64,000 nt of DNA from Cladorrhinum sp. PSN259 (Eukaryota; Ascomycota; Sordariomycetes; Sordariales; Podosporaceae): the NCBI GenBank assembly GCA_033725935.1, contig MU867079.1, forward strand, positions 474,366-538,365. Direction: 5' to 3'. The position numbers and the translations under genes are program-made. Positions 50,087-60,171 of the stretch are shown piece after piece (within the stretch, counting starts at the first letter, position 1; every line of letters begins with the position of its first letter). The notes under the pieces were generated by a model that did not search any database, had not been told where the DNA came from, and worked only from the letters and a program-made list of their open reading frames with translations.

Positions 50087-51473
50087 GAAGGAGTCGGTCT
50101 TTTAGGTGCATGTCTGCGTGTATAAAGGAGTCAGTGGGATAGGGACTCATGGGTCTACAAAAGGGCTGTCTTTCTGTCTTTTATGTTTAAATGTAATATC
50201 CGATTCCTGTCCGTGCGGTACTTGAACTGCTGGAGTTGAAATAGAAATTATTGGCATTCTGGCTATGGAGCCAGGCTGGGGATCAGTTTCTATGTCTGAT
50301 ACTGCGGTGAAGTGTGTATGTGACGATATCGGCTTGATGGAGTGCCATCACATGTTTTACATCGTCTGGCTGTGATATTTGTCTTGATGGTTACTGATCT
50401 TGATCGTTTAAGCTGGCCATATAAAGCTTGATGTAGTTGTACAAAAAAGCTCAGTCCCATTCTTCATCCATTGATAACAACTCAACCCCTGAAACTACAT
50501 TACATGCATGTTTTCAGTACGATCAACTTAAACCCCCCACCCCAGCCATGTCATCGACCCAGACACGAACAAAACCATAGCAGGCCAGCGCCGCCCGTGC
50601 CGCTGAGAGCGCTCTGGGCTATATATCCCTGAGATCAGAGTTTCCAACCTAAATCTAATTTTTCTGCATCAAACGTCATTGAAGAAAGGCCCCCAGAAGA
50701 AAGAAATGTCGTCGAAAAAAAAAACACTCCGTGGAAGATTGAATGACTTTGTCGAAATCTCTCTCCTTTGCATCGCGGCCTTGTACTTTGCAGAGTCGTG
50801 CTGAGATATAGCTCGATGAGAAGAACGCCTAACCTAGCGTGAAAAATGTTTTGTCTGGAGAATTGGATGCTGAAACCGGGACTAGTTGTCGGATATAATT
50901 GGCGTGGAAAGGAATCTGCCACGTGCTATCGTGGGATGGTTGTAACGGTTGGGTGCGACTCGTAATCTGACTTGCGTAATGTGGTGGGAGGGGGGTTCGT
51001 TTTGATCAAAGAATGGAGTGCTTGTGTGTTGGGGTATTATTTTGACCTTTTTTGAGCCGTTAAATTGAGAACGAAGCTGTTCAAGGTTTCCGAGGTTATG
51101 GACGACTGGTATGTGTGTGTGTGTGTGTGTACTTGTAGTGTCGACGATGGCTTCAAGGGTAGATCCCATTTTTGGATCCGGGGAAAACAGGGAGAAGCTC
51201 TAGAGGGTGAGTGGTATCGTTTTGGTAGAAGGGTGATTGAGTCATGATCATGTTCAAAAGCATGTGGTTGTAGTATGATGTGTAAGCGTGGAGATGTTAT
51301 GTTGATAAGATACTATTCAGTGGGAGATATTCTTCACGATGATTGCCCATAACGATATACCCTAAAACAGAATAAAAGAAAATAAACAACAGCCGGTCTT
51401 TATTGGGTATAGAAGATAGTTGACCAGATATTTCCCTTCATACTTCATTACACACCCCTATACAGTCCTCTGA
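50087..51473. other. Convergent spacer after prp43
   Basis: Holds the 3' UTR of prp43 and, at the right end, that of the small minus-strand gene. A GT run lies at 51111-51130. No conserved frame or RNA gene was found. Confidence 0.6.
51111..51130. repeat. (TG)10 microsatellite
   Basis: An uninterrupted TG run in the convergent spacer. Confidence 0.9.
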
Positions 51474-51873
51474 CTAAAACCCCCTCATTATCTTTTCTAT
51501 CTTCTGGTCCATCTCCCTCTTGCTTTCTTTCGTCTTTCGTAGTGGCCTATAAGGCACCTCGACAAGGAAGTTCCCCTCGCGTATTGGTTCGTTTTGGAAC
51601 TGTTGAAGACGTGCTGCTCTTGCTTCCTGGGCTTCTTTGGAGTTTGGGGAGTAGTTTCTGTGGTTTGAAGAAGATCTAGGAGAGCGGTTAGATGCGAAAA
51701 TGGCGGTTGTGAACATCAGGAGAGGACAGGAGAGGGTAGGGGAGAAATATTATATCGAGATTTGAAGGTATATGAGGAAAGAGGGAGGAGAAAGGCAAGT
51801 AAAGAGCCTCGGTAGGATAAAGGAGGAGACAAATAGAATAACTAAGAGCAACTTACTGGTAACCTTTGGTCAT
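51474..51873 (-). CDS. Small conserved-looking protein of unknown function, 72 residues
   Basis: Two exons, 51857-51873 and 51474-51675, are joined across a 181-nt intron (GTAAGT...TCCTAG). The first supplies MTKGYQ with the last codon split, the second the rest. The product is highly charged, Arg/Lys/Glu/Gln-rich and probably helical in the middle (EAQEARAARLQQFQNEPI), with GNFLVEVPYRPLRKTK next and a C-terminal helix ending KIEKIMRGF. No signal peptide, membrane segment or cysteines occur. I do not recognise the family. A one-exon alternative would start at an ATG at 51716 with an unconvincing N-terminus; the spliced form is preferred because the acceptor keeps frame and both sites are good. 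It lies convergent to prp43. Confidence 0.6.
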
Positions 51874-52170
51874 GTTGTTCGGAATTTGGGGGCGACGAGA
51901 GAGAGAGAGATCAGTGCTCCTCAGTGTAAATAAGTTTTTGTGTGATTTCAACGTGGTTTATTCGATGTGTTGTTATATTTGGACTATAGAGACAGAAAAG
52001 GGGCCGGCTAACCCCCGAATACAAGATGGCAGATACTTATCTAGTTATACTACTTGCTCCGAACCGTCCCCGACTCTCCCAACCAAACTTTCGGGTCCTC
52101 ATCACATCACAAAAAAAGCAAGTTCAGACCGCTGCCTTCACAGCCCAACGGAGACACACACACACACACA

Positions 52171-52217
<47 letters not shown>

Positions 52218-54362
52218 CCCCTCCCCCCCACAGAAGGCTATCGATAGAGGTTCCATACCTGGTACCTACAGTTTCAGGATGCCCGACTAGCACAGCCCAA
52301 CTCACCCATAGTCTTCCATTCGTCTGAAATAAGGTTACCCGAAACTTGCCACTCATCTGCAGAGGATCTCAATATCATCACCTAGGCACCTAGGCACCCA
52401 GCTTTAGGTTTCGGACTTCGAACTAAATCCACCCCTTTGCAGAAGTTAATCATTGATTGGACAGCCCGTATAATGATGGTGTGTACGATGCATGCTTGAC
52501 AAGGCAAGGCAACGGTCGTTTATTCATGTCCCCTTCACCCTTCATGTGTCACAGAACGCGCGGGACCCGGACCGTGGCGCAACATTGAAAGCCAAAAGGA
52601 AGCCCATCATTGGCATTCATGCATGTCGATGACCATGTTGAGTGGTATGCTCAAGTGGGCAATACTTTACACCAAGACTTGGCATGGGTGTGGGTGATGA
52701 TCCCACGGGTCCTTCCCAGGAAAAAAAAAAGGAAAAAAAAAGAAGGCCTCGTCAACACCCGGGTTTCTCTCCCATCGGAATTCGATTGTGCCGCAATGCT
52801 AAGATCATTAGCAACCAACGAGAATTGAGGCATTTTGAAACCAAAAAAAATCCACTTGCTGACCAGGCGAACCAGTGTGTAAAACATATACGACCTTCCC
52901 GTCTGAGGAGAGGAAAGACACAAGGCGACCAATCGAGAAGGGTTTCCAACTGCCTTTCAGCTCGGCTAACGCGGCTATGCAAGCGCCATGACCAGAACAA
53001 TAAGCGCGCCTTTTCTCAACAACGAGTTTCGTGTTTTATTATGACTTGCATGCTACACCGAGTATATGCAAGCCATATGCACGCGAACCTGCCCGAGCGT
53101 GCCTTGGACGTGCTTGTGCAGCCTTGAGGCATGGCAGAAAAAAATGAGACCGAGGTCAACTGCCACAAAGAGACATCTGGTACCTATCCATCATCATTTG
53201 TAAGCCCGGAATTACGTTACTACAAGGAGAGAAGTTCAAGAGGCAAAACAAGGGTGTGACTGAGAGGGCTAAACAAGTACACTATGCAGGAATCCACTCA
53301 CAGTCAACCTTCCAGAGCCTTGCCCTCCCCACCATCTTCGAACATTGGTGCGCCGGGCGGCTAATCTCTTCCCCGTCCTTTCCCCTCCATCTCCCCTCTG
53401 CGACCATACCGCGGTAGTCAACCAATCTTAGTCACCTCCGTCTCACCCACCGAATTAAGACGCGCGCTTATCAAGTAGCTCACACACCATCGTCCTCAAC
53501 ATCATCAGCACCAATACCACCCACATGCCCCTCATTCCGCAGGCACCAAGGTATGAACCGTTGAGGCATTGCTGGACCGAATAGACTGCTCTGAATGCAA
53601 CTACAGGGATGCTACTATTTGTTTATTCTGTGTTGCAATGTCGTAAAACCTTCTCCTTTCAGAAGAATTGATCTGGTTGGGTCCTTCGGCCGGGTTATTA
53701 TCCCGCACGGCATCGCATGTAGGTCTTGTTGAGGGTGCAACATCCGAGCCAATCCATATTGCCCGTTACAGCTGTGTTGTTTTGACTCGCTTTCCGAGCC
53801 TTAACCGGCGACCATCCGGCGGGATATACCGTATGGTGCCCAGTGAGAGCTCATTGAAGGCCGAAAAGGTCACATTGAGCCTCGTTACTGTTCATAGTGA
53901 GCCCGGTATCCGTCCCCGTCCCCGTCCCCCACTGTGTTCCACGACATGACAGCATTACCAACTGATCATGCCCACAAATGCCACTCCGGGGCACGCCACA
54001 AAACTTAACCCAGTCCACAGCTTCAACTGGGCCAGCGTTCTCGTACGTCAAGGCGGCTTGTACAGCCCCGACCGGCTGTCCTTCCTGCCCTATCCCACCA
54101 ACGAACCAGGTCCTGTAAGCTTTGGCGTCATGGATCAAGATGATTAATAATCTGAGGAACCGACGGGAGGGGAAAGTTGTGCTGGCCGGTTGAACTCGCA
54201 ACACATTGAAACTGGAAGCGGACACGATGAGAGATTGGGACGAAAAAATTAAGGCGCGATGATTAAGCCCTGAGGCTGAGAGTCGTAGGCGGTGCATTGC
54301 CTTCTATTGTTTCGTAATCACATCTATACCCATATCTCATGACCTCATGAACCTCATCTACC
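51874..54362. other. 2.5-kb spacer between the small gene and cyclin C
   Basis: Contains the small gene's promoter, a compound (CA)n(CT)n microsatellite at 52154-52213, a (CCCCGT)3-like run at about 53911-53930, and the 3' flank of cyclin C. Frames here (52642-53127, 53851-54297) have no recognisable domain and overlap opposite-strand frames. Confidence 0.6.
52154..52213. repeat. Compound microsatellite (AC)n(CT)n
   Basis: AC dinucleotides (52154-52171) are followed by about 20 CT dinucleotides (52173-52213), the longest dinucleotide run in the window. Confidence 0.92.
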
Positions 54363-55412
54363 TCACTTATCCAATCCCCTAGCCTTGATAAACCTCGTGA
54401 TCTGGTCTCTGGCAAGCTTCTCAACATATTGCTCGTGACACTCGTAAAACGAAATCAGCTCCTGAGCACAATCGATCATGGCCTCAATGTCCACATTGCT
54501 CTCAGCCAGCCAAGCCGCAAACCGCTGAGCCTTGACGAACCGAACATCAGGAGCTTTTTTCATTTCTGGCCCCGGGGTTTCTGTAGTAGGAGAGAATCCC
54601 GAGAACGAACCCTGCGGTGTTCCTGGTCCGCTATTCCCACCGCTGGCCGCCATAGCTGCTGCTGCTGCCCGGGCTTGAGCTTGAGCCTGAAAGGCATTCG
54701 CCGCCATCGCTAAACCACCAGTCACTCCTTGCGCTGTTACTGTTGGTCCAGAGTTTCCTCCACCACCGTTGCCTGGGGTATTTGGCGGGCGCAAAACAAT
54801 GGCCAAAAGCATCGCCGTCAAAGCAATGGTGTGTGGTGGGTATAGCAGTGGGAGGTCTGTCATGTAGTGGTCGTTTATAACAGTCCAAGCGAGCATTACT
54901 TCCTCCTGGGTGAGCTCAAAGTCTGACTGAAGCGTCGTCAATGTTCGGTACGGTTGATGTATAATTAGCTGCGAGTTCAGTTCCGAAATAAGAAAGAACT
55001 CGCATTCGCCCAATTTGGACGTGTCCTGCCCAAGGAAGTCGCTCGGCCATAGGCTTCTAGCCTCCTGTACCACAAGCCGGATGTGCTGAGGACATTCTTC
55101 CATCTTGCATGCTAGATACACGGCCGTCGCGATGAAGAGGTACGGGTTCGTCCGGCGGATCTCGACGCGCAGGTAGAATCGTTTGAGGTAGACTTGGGCG
55201 GTGGCCAGGGGTTGCTGGCGGATCGCGAGTCGCTTCCCCAATCGATTAACCTGTTGATTAAAATACAGATTCAGGTGCCGCTGCTGCGGCAAGGGAAAGG
55301 ACTGGACGAGGGTTGGGTCGGCATCCTCGAGTGCCTGTCGGATGTTGGCAAGCTCCTCTTTGGAAAACTGCCAATACCGCCGTTGTGTTGATTCCCAGTA
55401 ATTAGCTGCCAT
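54363..55412 (-). CDS. ssn8: Cyclin C, Mediator kinase module subunit (Ssn8/Srb11)
   Basis: Intronless, 349 residues. It is the cyclin partner of Cdk8 (Ssn3) in the Mediator kinase module, which modulates RNA polymerase II transcription in the nucleus. The N-terminus MAANYWESTQRRYWQFSKEE is typical of cyclin C. The first cyclin fold spans about 40-150 (LGKRLAIRQQPLATAQVYLKR, then NPYLFIATAVYLACKMEECP). The second cyclin fold spans about 160-215 plus the C-terminal part. An Ala/Gly/Ser/Gln-rich insertion (about 215-275, containing AQAQARAAAAAMAASGG) interrupts the second half; such low-complexity insertions are usual in filamentous fungi. The ATG lies in AAAATGG context. It is divergent from the mitochondrial carrier gene with 1.03 kb between start codons. 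Confidence 0.95.
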   Translation of the reverse strand: MAANYWESTQRRYWQFSKEELANIRQALEDADPTLVQSFPLPQQRHLNLYFNQQVNRLGKRLAIRQQPLATAQVYLKRFYLRVEIRRTNPYLFIATAVYLACKMEECPQHIRLVVQEARSLWPSDFLGQDTSKLGECEFFLISELNSQLIIHQPYRTLTTLQSDFELTQEEVMLAWTVINDHYMTDLPLLYPPHTIALTAMLLAIVLRPPNTPGNGGGGNSGPTVTAQGVTGGLAMAANAFQAQAQARAAAAAMAASGGNSGPGTPQGSFSGFSPTTETPGPEMKKAPDVRFVKAQRFAAWLAESNVDIEAMIDCAQELISFYECHEQYVEKLARDQITRFIKARGLDK

Positions 55413-56445
55413 TTTGTCTTTTTGTTGCTGCAGCAGCCTTCACCCAGCAAAGGGGAGAGGGTGTTCGGGTCTGCCTGCAGCCCGTTGGGACGGCTGGTTG
55501 CTGTATCGCGAAGTGATCGGTGGAGAGTTGAAGTTCAATTGTGGCGCCGTGATTTAAGAGTTCAGGAATGGGCCGACGAATCACTTGGCTGGGAATTGGA
55601 TGACAGTTTGGGAATCCATCCCTCCCAAGAGTTCAAGTGGGGGGCAAGCTTCGGCAAGTGACAAATGACATCTTGGCTTTGCATCACGGGGTACCTCTTT
55701 AACAGCAACGTGCAGCACGGATGGGGATGAGGAATAAGATGTGATGACTTCTCTCGTAATGCTTGGCAAAAATGTGTCAAGAGGCGAATAAAAAAACATA
55801 ATTTGTTACATTTCTGGAAAATTCAGAAATCTTTTGTTCCAGAAAAAGGCTAGAAACATCGTTCGGTTTCCAAAGTGCGCTGATAGCATCTGATATCCCA
55901 GGTACCACTGGCCAAACTGCTTTCGGCCCGCATCTGTTTTGCATGTTACCCCCCTTGCGGGACCCAAATGTCTCCAAGTTTCCCAACCACAGAGCCACTC
56001 GCGCCTGAAGCAACTCCAGCAGCGATAATCCGTCGTTCCGCTCGATCGGGGATTCGGGTCAAACTGGGCACCACCTTGAAGAGGGTCCCCCCAAGCATAT
56101 TTTTCTATTTGAAAGAATTCATTGAAAAGCAGCAGCCAACTGTCCCTTGGATAAAACTGGCTGGATACCCAATCTGCAAATGCCGTATCACTAGCAGCAG
56201 CATCCACCGCAACTGACGAACCACGGTCGATTTTATCATCTTCACACTCAAGAATTTCCCTCATACGTCATAAGCGAGCACACTGCTGCTTCTTCTTGTT
56301 CCTGCGTCTACCCTGTCCCACCTCCACGTCCCCGCGCCTGCGCGATAACGACCAAACCCCCGCCGCGACGCATATCATACGATGGTTCTATAATCAATAG
56401 GGACTCATGAAAGTCTCTGATGTAGTGGCGAAGCTCGAGATCGAA
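55413..56445. promoter_or_regulatory. Divergent promoter region of cyclin C and the mitochondrial carrier
   Basis: Region between the start codons of ssn8 (minus) and the SAL1-like gene (plus). A 152-codon minus-strand frame (55806-56264) has no recognisable domain and is probably chance. An in-frame TAG at 56398-56400 closes the carrier frame upstream, leaving an alternative ATG at 56407. Confidence 0.5.
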
Positions 56446-58963
56446 ATGGCGGAGCCACAAAACCAACGCGACGAGCGGGTCGAGGAGCTTTGGAGAAAGC
56501 TTGACCCCGCTGGACACGGGGAGCTCGACTGGAAGGGACTGCAAAAGGGGTTGTGGAGGCTTGACCATCGTAAGGCACCTCCCTAGTCTGGACTGGGCCA
56601 GCATTGTTTCTTGTCTTGTTGTTTCTGTTGTTGAGATTGCTCATACCGTGTAGCCATGAAGAATGCCGATCACATGCTGAAGGAAATCATCAAGACTGTC
56701 GACACCAATGGCGACGGCAAGATTCAGTATGAAGGTGCGTGCAAGGGCGCTGCGCAACGAGCAGAGAGAACGAAAAGCTGAAAAGGGTGAAACCAGAATT
56801 CCGAGTCTTCGTCGAGACGGCTGAGAAACAATTGCTTTTATTGTTCAAGGCTATCGATCGCGACCAAGATGGTCGACTCGACAAAAAGGAGCTTCGAGCT
56901 GCCTTTCAGCGCGCAGGACTTTCAGTCCCCATGAGGAGGCTCGCCGGCTTCTTTGACGAGATCGACATGAACAATGATGGGTTTATCAGCTTTGATGAAT
57001 GGCGGTACGTGCTTTTATTCTTTAAATATTTGGTTACTTCTTTGGCCTGGGTGTTGTTGGCCGCCCCCTTTTTTTGGTCGCCCTCCAAAGTCGAGGTCAT
57101 CCGTGCCACTTTTTGCAGGGCGGCGGGTGCAGTTGTTGGATGACCCACTCCAAGGTGGATTTTTTTTTACTTTCTGTCGTGAATGTTCTTTTTTTCCATT
57201 GTTCTTTGGACCAATTATTTGGTGGCTGCAGCGGACATTGTGTGCAAGGTTGAATAGTTGCAGGTGCCCATTTGGCGCGACGTCACTGCAGCGATCCGGA
57301 GACAGGTGGACGACCACAAATTGAACTCGGATGGCTAACGGTTTTCCAAAAGCGATTTCCTCCTTTTCATGCCCACCAACCACGCCGGCTCGCCGCTAGA
57401 AGCAGCTTTGTCGTTTTATTCATCGATCGTTACAGTCAACGCAGAGGGAGATTCACTCGTTAGTGATGAGACACTAGAGGGTCTAGGTACGACCGGATTC
57501 CTTCTTCAAGCTCTTTTTGGTTCACTTTTGAGGATCGCAACCCCCGAGTACTCAACAAGTTATCCAACCACCATCTCTCGACCGTCTTCTTCTCTAGCCT
57601 CGAGCGAGGTTGCAGCAGCTCCCAATTATTCAATTTCCACTTCCACTTCTCCTTCTTTCCAGTCGCAAACTACATCACCAACTTCTCCCACCAACAATCA
57701 CGAGCCACAACAACCTTATTCTTCTGCAGGAACATCGCCAAACAACATGGCCATGTCTGCTGCTGCTGCTGTGGGCTATGGGCCCGCTGCCGCAGTCACA
57801 CCGCAGATTTTTGGAGGCAGCGGCGGCGCCGGCGTCGTCAAGATTCCAAACGTTCAACAGACCGACCCCATTACCAACCAGGAGGAGCTTTGTGATCTGG
57901 CTACTAGGACTCCAGATATCGTGAAATCCAAACTGACAGAGTTACTACCTGAACCAGGCTACTTCCTCGCTGGCGCCGTCTCTGGTGGTGTTTCTCGAAC
58001 GGCGACGGCGCCTTTGGATCGCCTCAAGGTGTATCTCCTCGTCAGTACCAAGACTGCCGAAAATGCGGCCCTCGCCGCCGCAAAGAGTGGTCGACCACTT
58101 GCCGCTCTGCGCACTGCAGGCGGTCCGATCACCGATGCCGTTGTGAGCCTGTGGAAGGCGGGTGGGATACGCACCTTTTTTGCAGGTAAGCAAGCTCAAT
58201 TTGCGACTCCATAGAAAAGCAATTCCTGACAATAAATACTCCAGGAAATGGCCTGAATGTCGTCAAGATCATGCCAGAGTCTGCCATCCGATTCGGCTCA
58301 TATGAAGCTTCCAAGCGCTTTCTTGCAGCTTATGAAGGTCACAACGACCCTACTCAGATCAGCACTGTCTCCAAGTTTGTCGCCGGTGGCATGGGCGGCA
58401 TGACAGCTCAGTTCTGCGTCTATCCAGTCGACACCCTCAAATTCCGACTTCAGTGCGAAACAGTCGAAGGCGGGCTCAAGGGCAATGCTCTGCTTCTCCG
58501 TACCGCAAAGAACATGTGGGCAGATGGCGGTCTTCGTGCAGCATATCGTGGTCTCGGGCTCGGTCTCATCGGCATGTTCCCCTACAGTGCAATCGATATT
58601 GGCACATTCGAGTTCCTCAAAAAGACTTACATCAACGGCGTGTCGCGATACTACGGTATTCATGAGGAGGATTCTCAGCCCGGCAACGTTGCTACGGCGG
58701 CCATTGGAGCTTCGTCGGGAGCGCTTGGTGCTACTGCTGTCTATCCTCTCAATGTTCTTCGCACACGACTTCAAACACAAGGAACCGCAATGCACCCACC
58801 CACATACACCGGCATTGTCGATGTTGCTACCAAGACATTGCGCAACGAGGGCTTCCGCGGTTTGTACAAGGGCCTTACACCCAACATTCTCAAGGTTGCG
58901 CCGGCTCTTAGTATCACCTGGGTGTGCTACGAGAACATGAAGAAGCTTCTCGATCTCAACTAA
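56446..58963 (+). CDS. SAL1: Ca2+-binding mitochondrial ATP-Mg/Pi carrier (SCaMC/Sal1 type)
   Basis: 654 residues from exons 56446-56569, 56654-56734, 56797-57004, 57353-58185 and 58245-58963. An inner-membrane carrier exchanging ATP-Mg for phosphate, controlled by Ca2+ through N-terminal EF-hands. EF-hand 1 (DPAGHGELDWKG) is degenerate. EF-hands 2 to 4 (DTNGDGKIQYEE, DRDQDGRLDKKE, DMNNDGFISFDE) are canonical. A Ser/Thr/Pro/Ala-rich linker, roughly residues 190-300, follows. Three carrier repeats carry PLDRLK, PVDTLKFR and PLNVLRTR; the third has Asn for the usual Asp. The protein ends KKLLDLN. The third intron, 348 nt, is by far the longest in this gene, and its acceptor joins ...DEW R DFLLFMP exactly as in the family. 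I prefer the ATG at 56446 (GAAATGG) because MAEPQNQRDERVEELW matches my memory of relatives; 56407 is the first in-frame ATG and would add 13 residues. Confidence 0.94.
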
Positions 58964-60171
58964 TAAACCAACAACACACAAAATACCACACAACACACTA
59001 AAACGGAGATTGGGGTTGCCACTTTGGCAAACCTCTTGTAGCGGAAGGATTTTTTACTATCTGGAGTCGCACTAGCGGAGGAAAGCGAGTGTTTTTGCAG
59101 CATCATATTTGGCGTCTGGATAGGAGGGATGGGTGGATGGATGTGTTTGGAGGACTGAGATTTGGAGGGCTTCTTACATAGCCATGGCGTTTAGGGATGG
59201 ATAGTGATTTGCTTTTTTTTTTTCGCCGGAGATACCACCGACCTTTAGAGAGTGAGGTAGAAGAAAGGGAAGAAAGCCAACGAGTGGATTGTGCATCATA
59301 CACTCAACCAGACTTATAGAGACGAATCATTCATGGCATCATAAATCTTAAGATAAGAGAAATTCAAGCGGAATTTTTCGTTCATGAAAATGAAGGCTGA
59401 TGACGAGGCATGGGTGCTTGTCGTCATCTCGTGCATGCGAGTGGTGAGTCTAGGCGTGCCTAAGGTTGCAGTTCCAGTTAGCGGGAGTCGTAAGCTTTCT
59501 GCTGCAGAGAATGACAAGCTGCACGCCAGAAAAACAAGGGCAACGTAATTGGCGCCATTGGTTGCTGTCGGTTCCTTTGGCAGCTTCCTAATTGGGAGTG
59601 ATATGGCAGCTCCAGTTGGCTGCAGTTTTCCTTTGCAGCTTCCTGTTTGACCAGGCCGAGGAAGTAATTGTTAACTCCGGAAGCAGGAAAGGCGCGAAAG
59701 TTTCCCTTTCCCCCCTCAATTGAGCAAAACCACCCCAGCTTTCGGTTGCATCAATGGCATTTCCCGCTATCAACAATTCAGGATGGATCGCCACGCTGAC
59801 GAGGCTGGGTATGGCATTGATGGTGAATGCACCATGTTACCCCTCATCAGTCTATCAGGTCATTGAGGAGGGTAGGATGAGTGGCATGGTAGGATAGGGC
59901 TGCATGTTCCCCATCTAGACAAAAATTCTTTATCCTACTCCTTTCAACACCATCGTCTCTTGTTGCTTCCCGCATTTGACATTCAAACCTACTCGTGCAA
60001 CCGGTTGTCCCTAATCACATATAATTATAATCTGCATTTGGTGTTGTTGCTGTTGGATCTTGACGTCTAAAGAAGCTTTTGCAGTGCCTCAATTGGGCAT
60101 TTGGTGACCTGACAGGCATCTTGTTCTCGCATACAGAACTTTACCTCGAGGCGTAACCAAAAGAGGTTACC
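58964..60171. other. Spacer between carrier and DUF4097-like membrane gene
   Basis: Tandem plus-strand neighbours. It holds the carrier's 3' UTR and the next gene's promoter and leader. A T11 tract lies near 59213-59223. No conserved frame or RNA gene is seen. Confidence 0.6.

Noticed and set aside
58298..58996. 232-codon minus-strand frame over the carrier's last exon
   Set aside because: Antisense shadow; the plus-strand frame encodes well-conserved carrier repeats.
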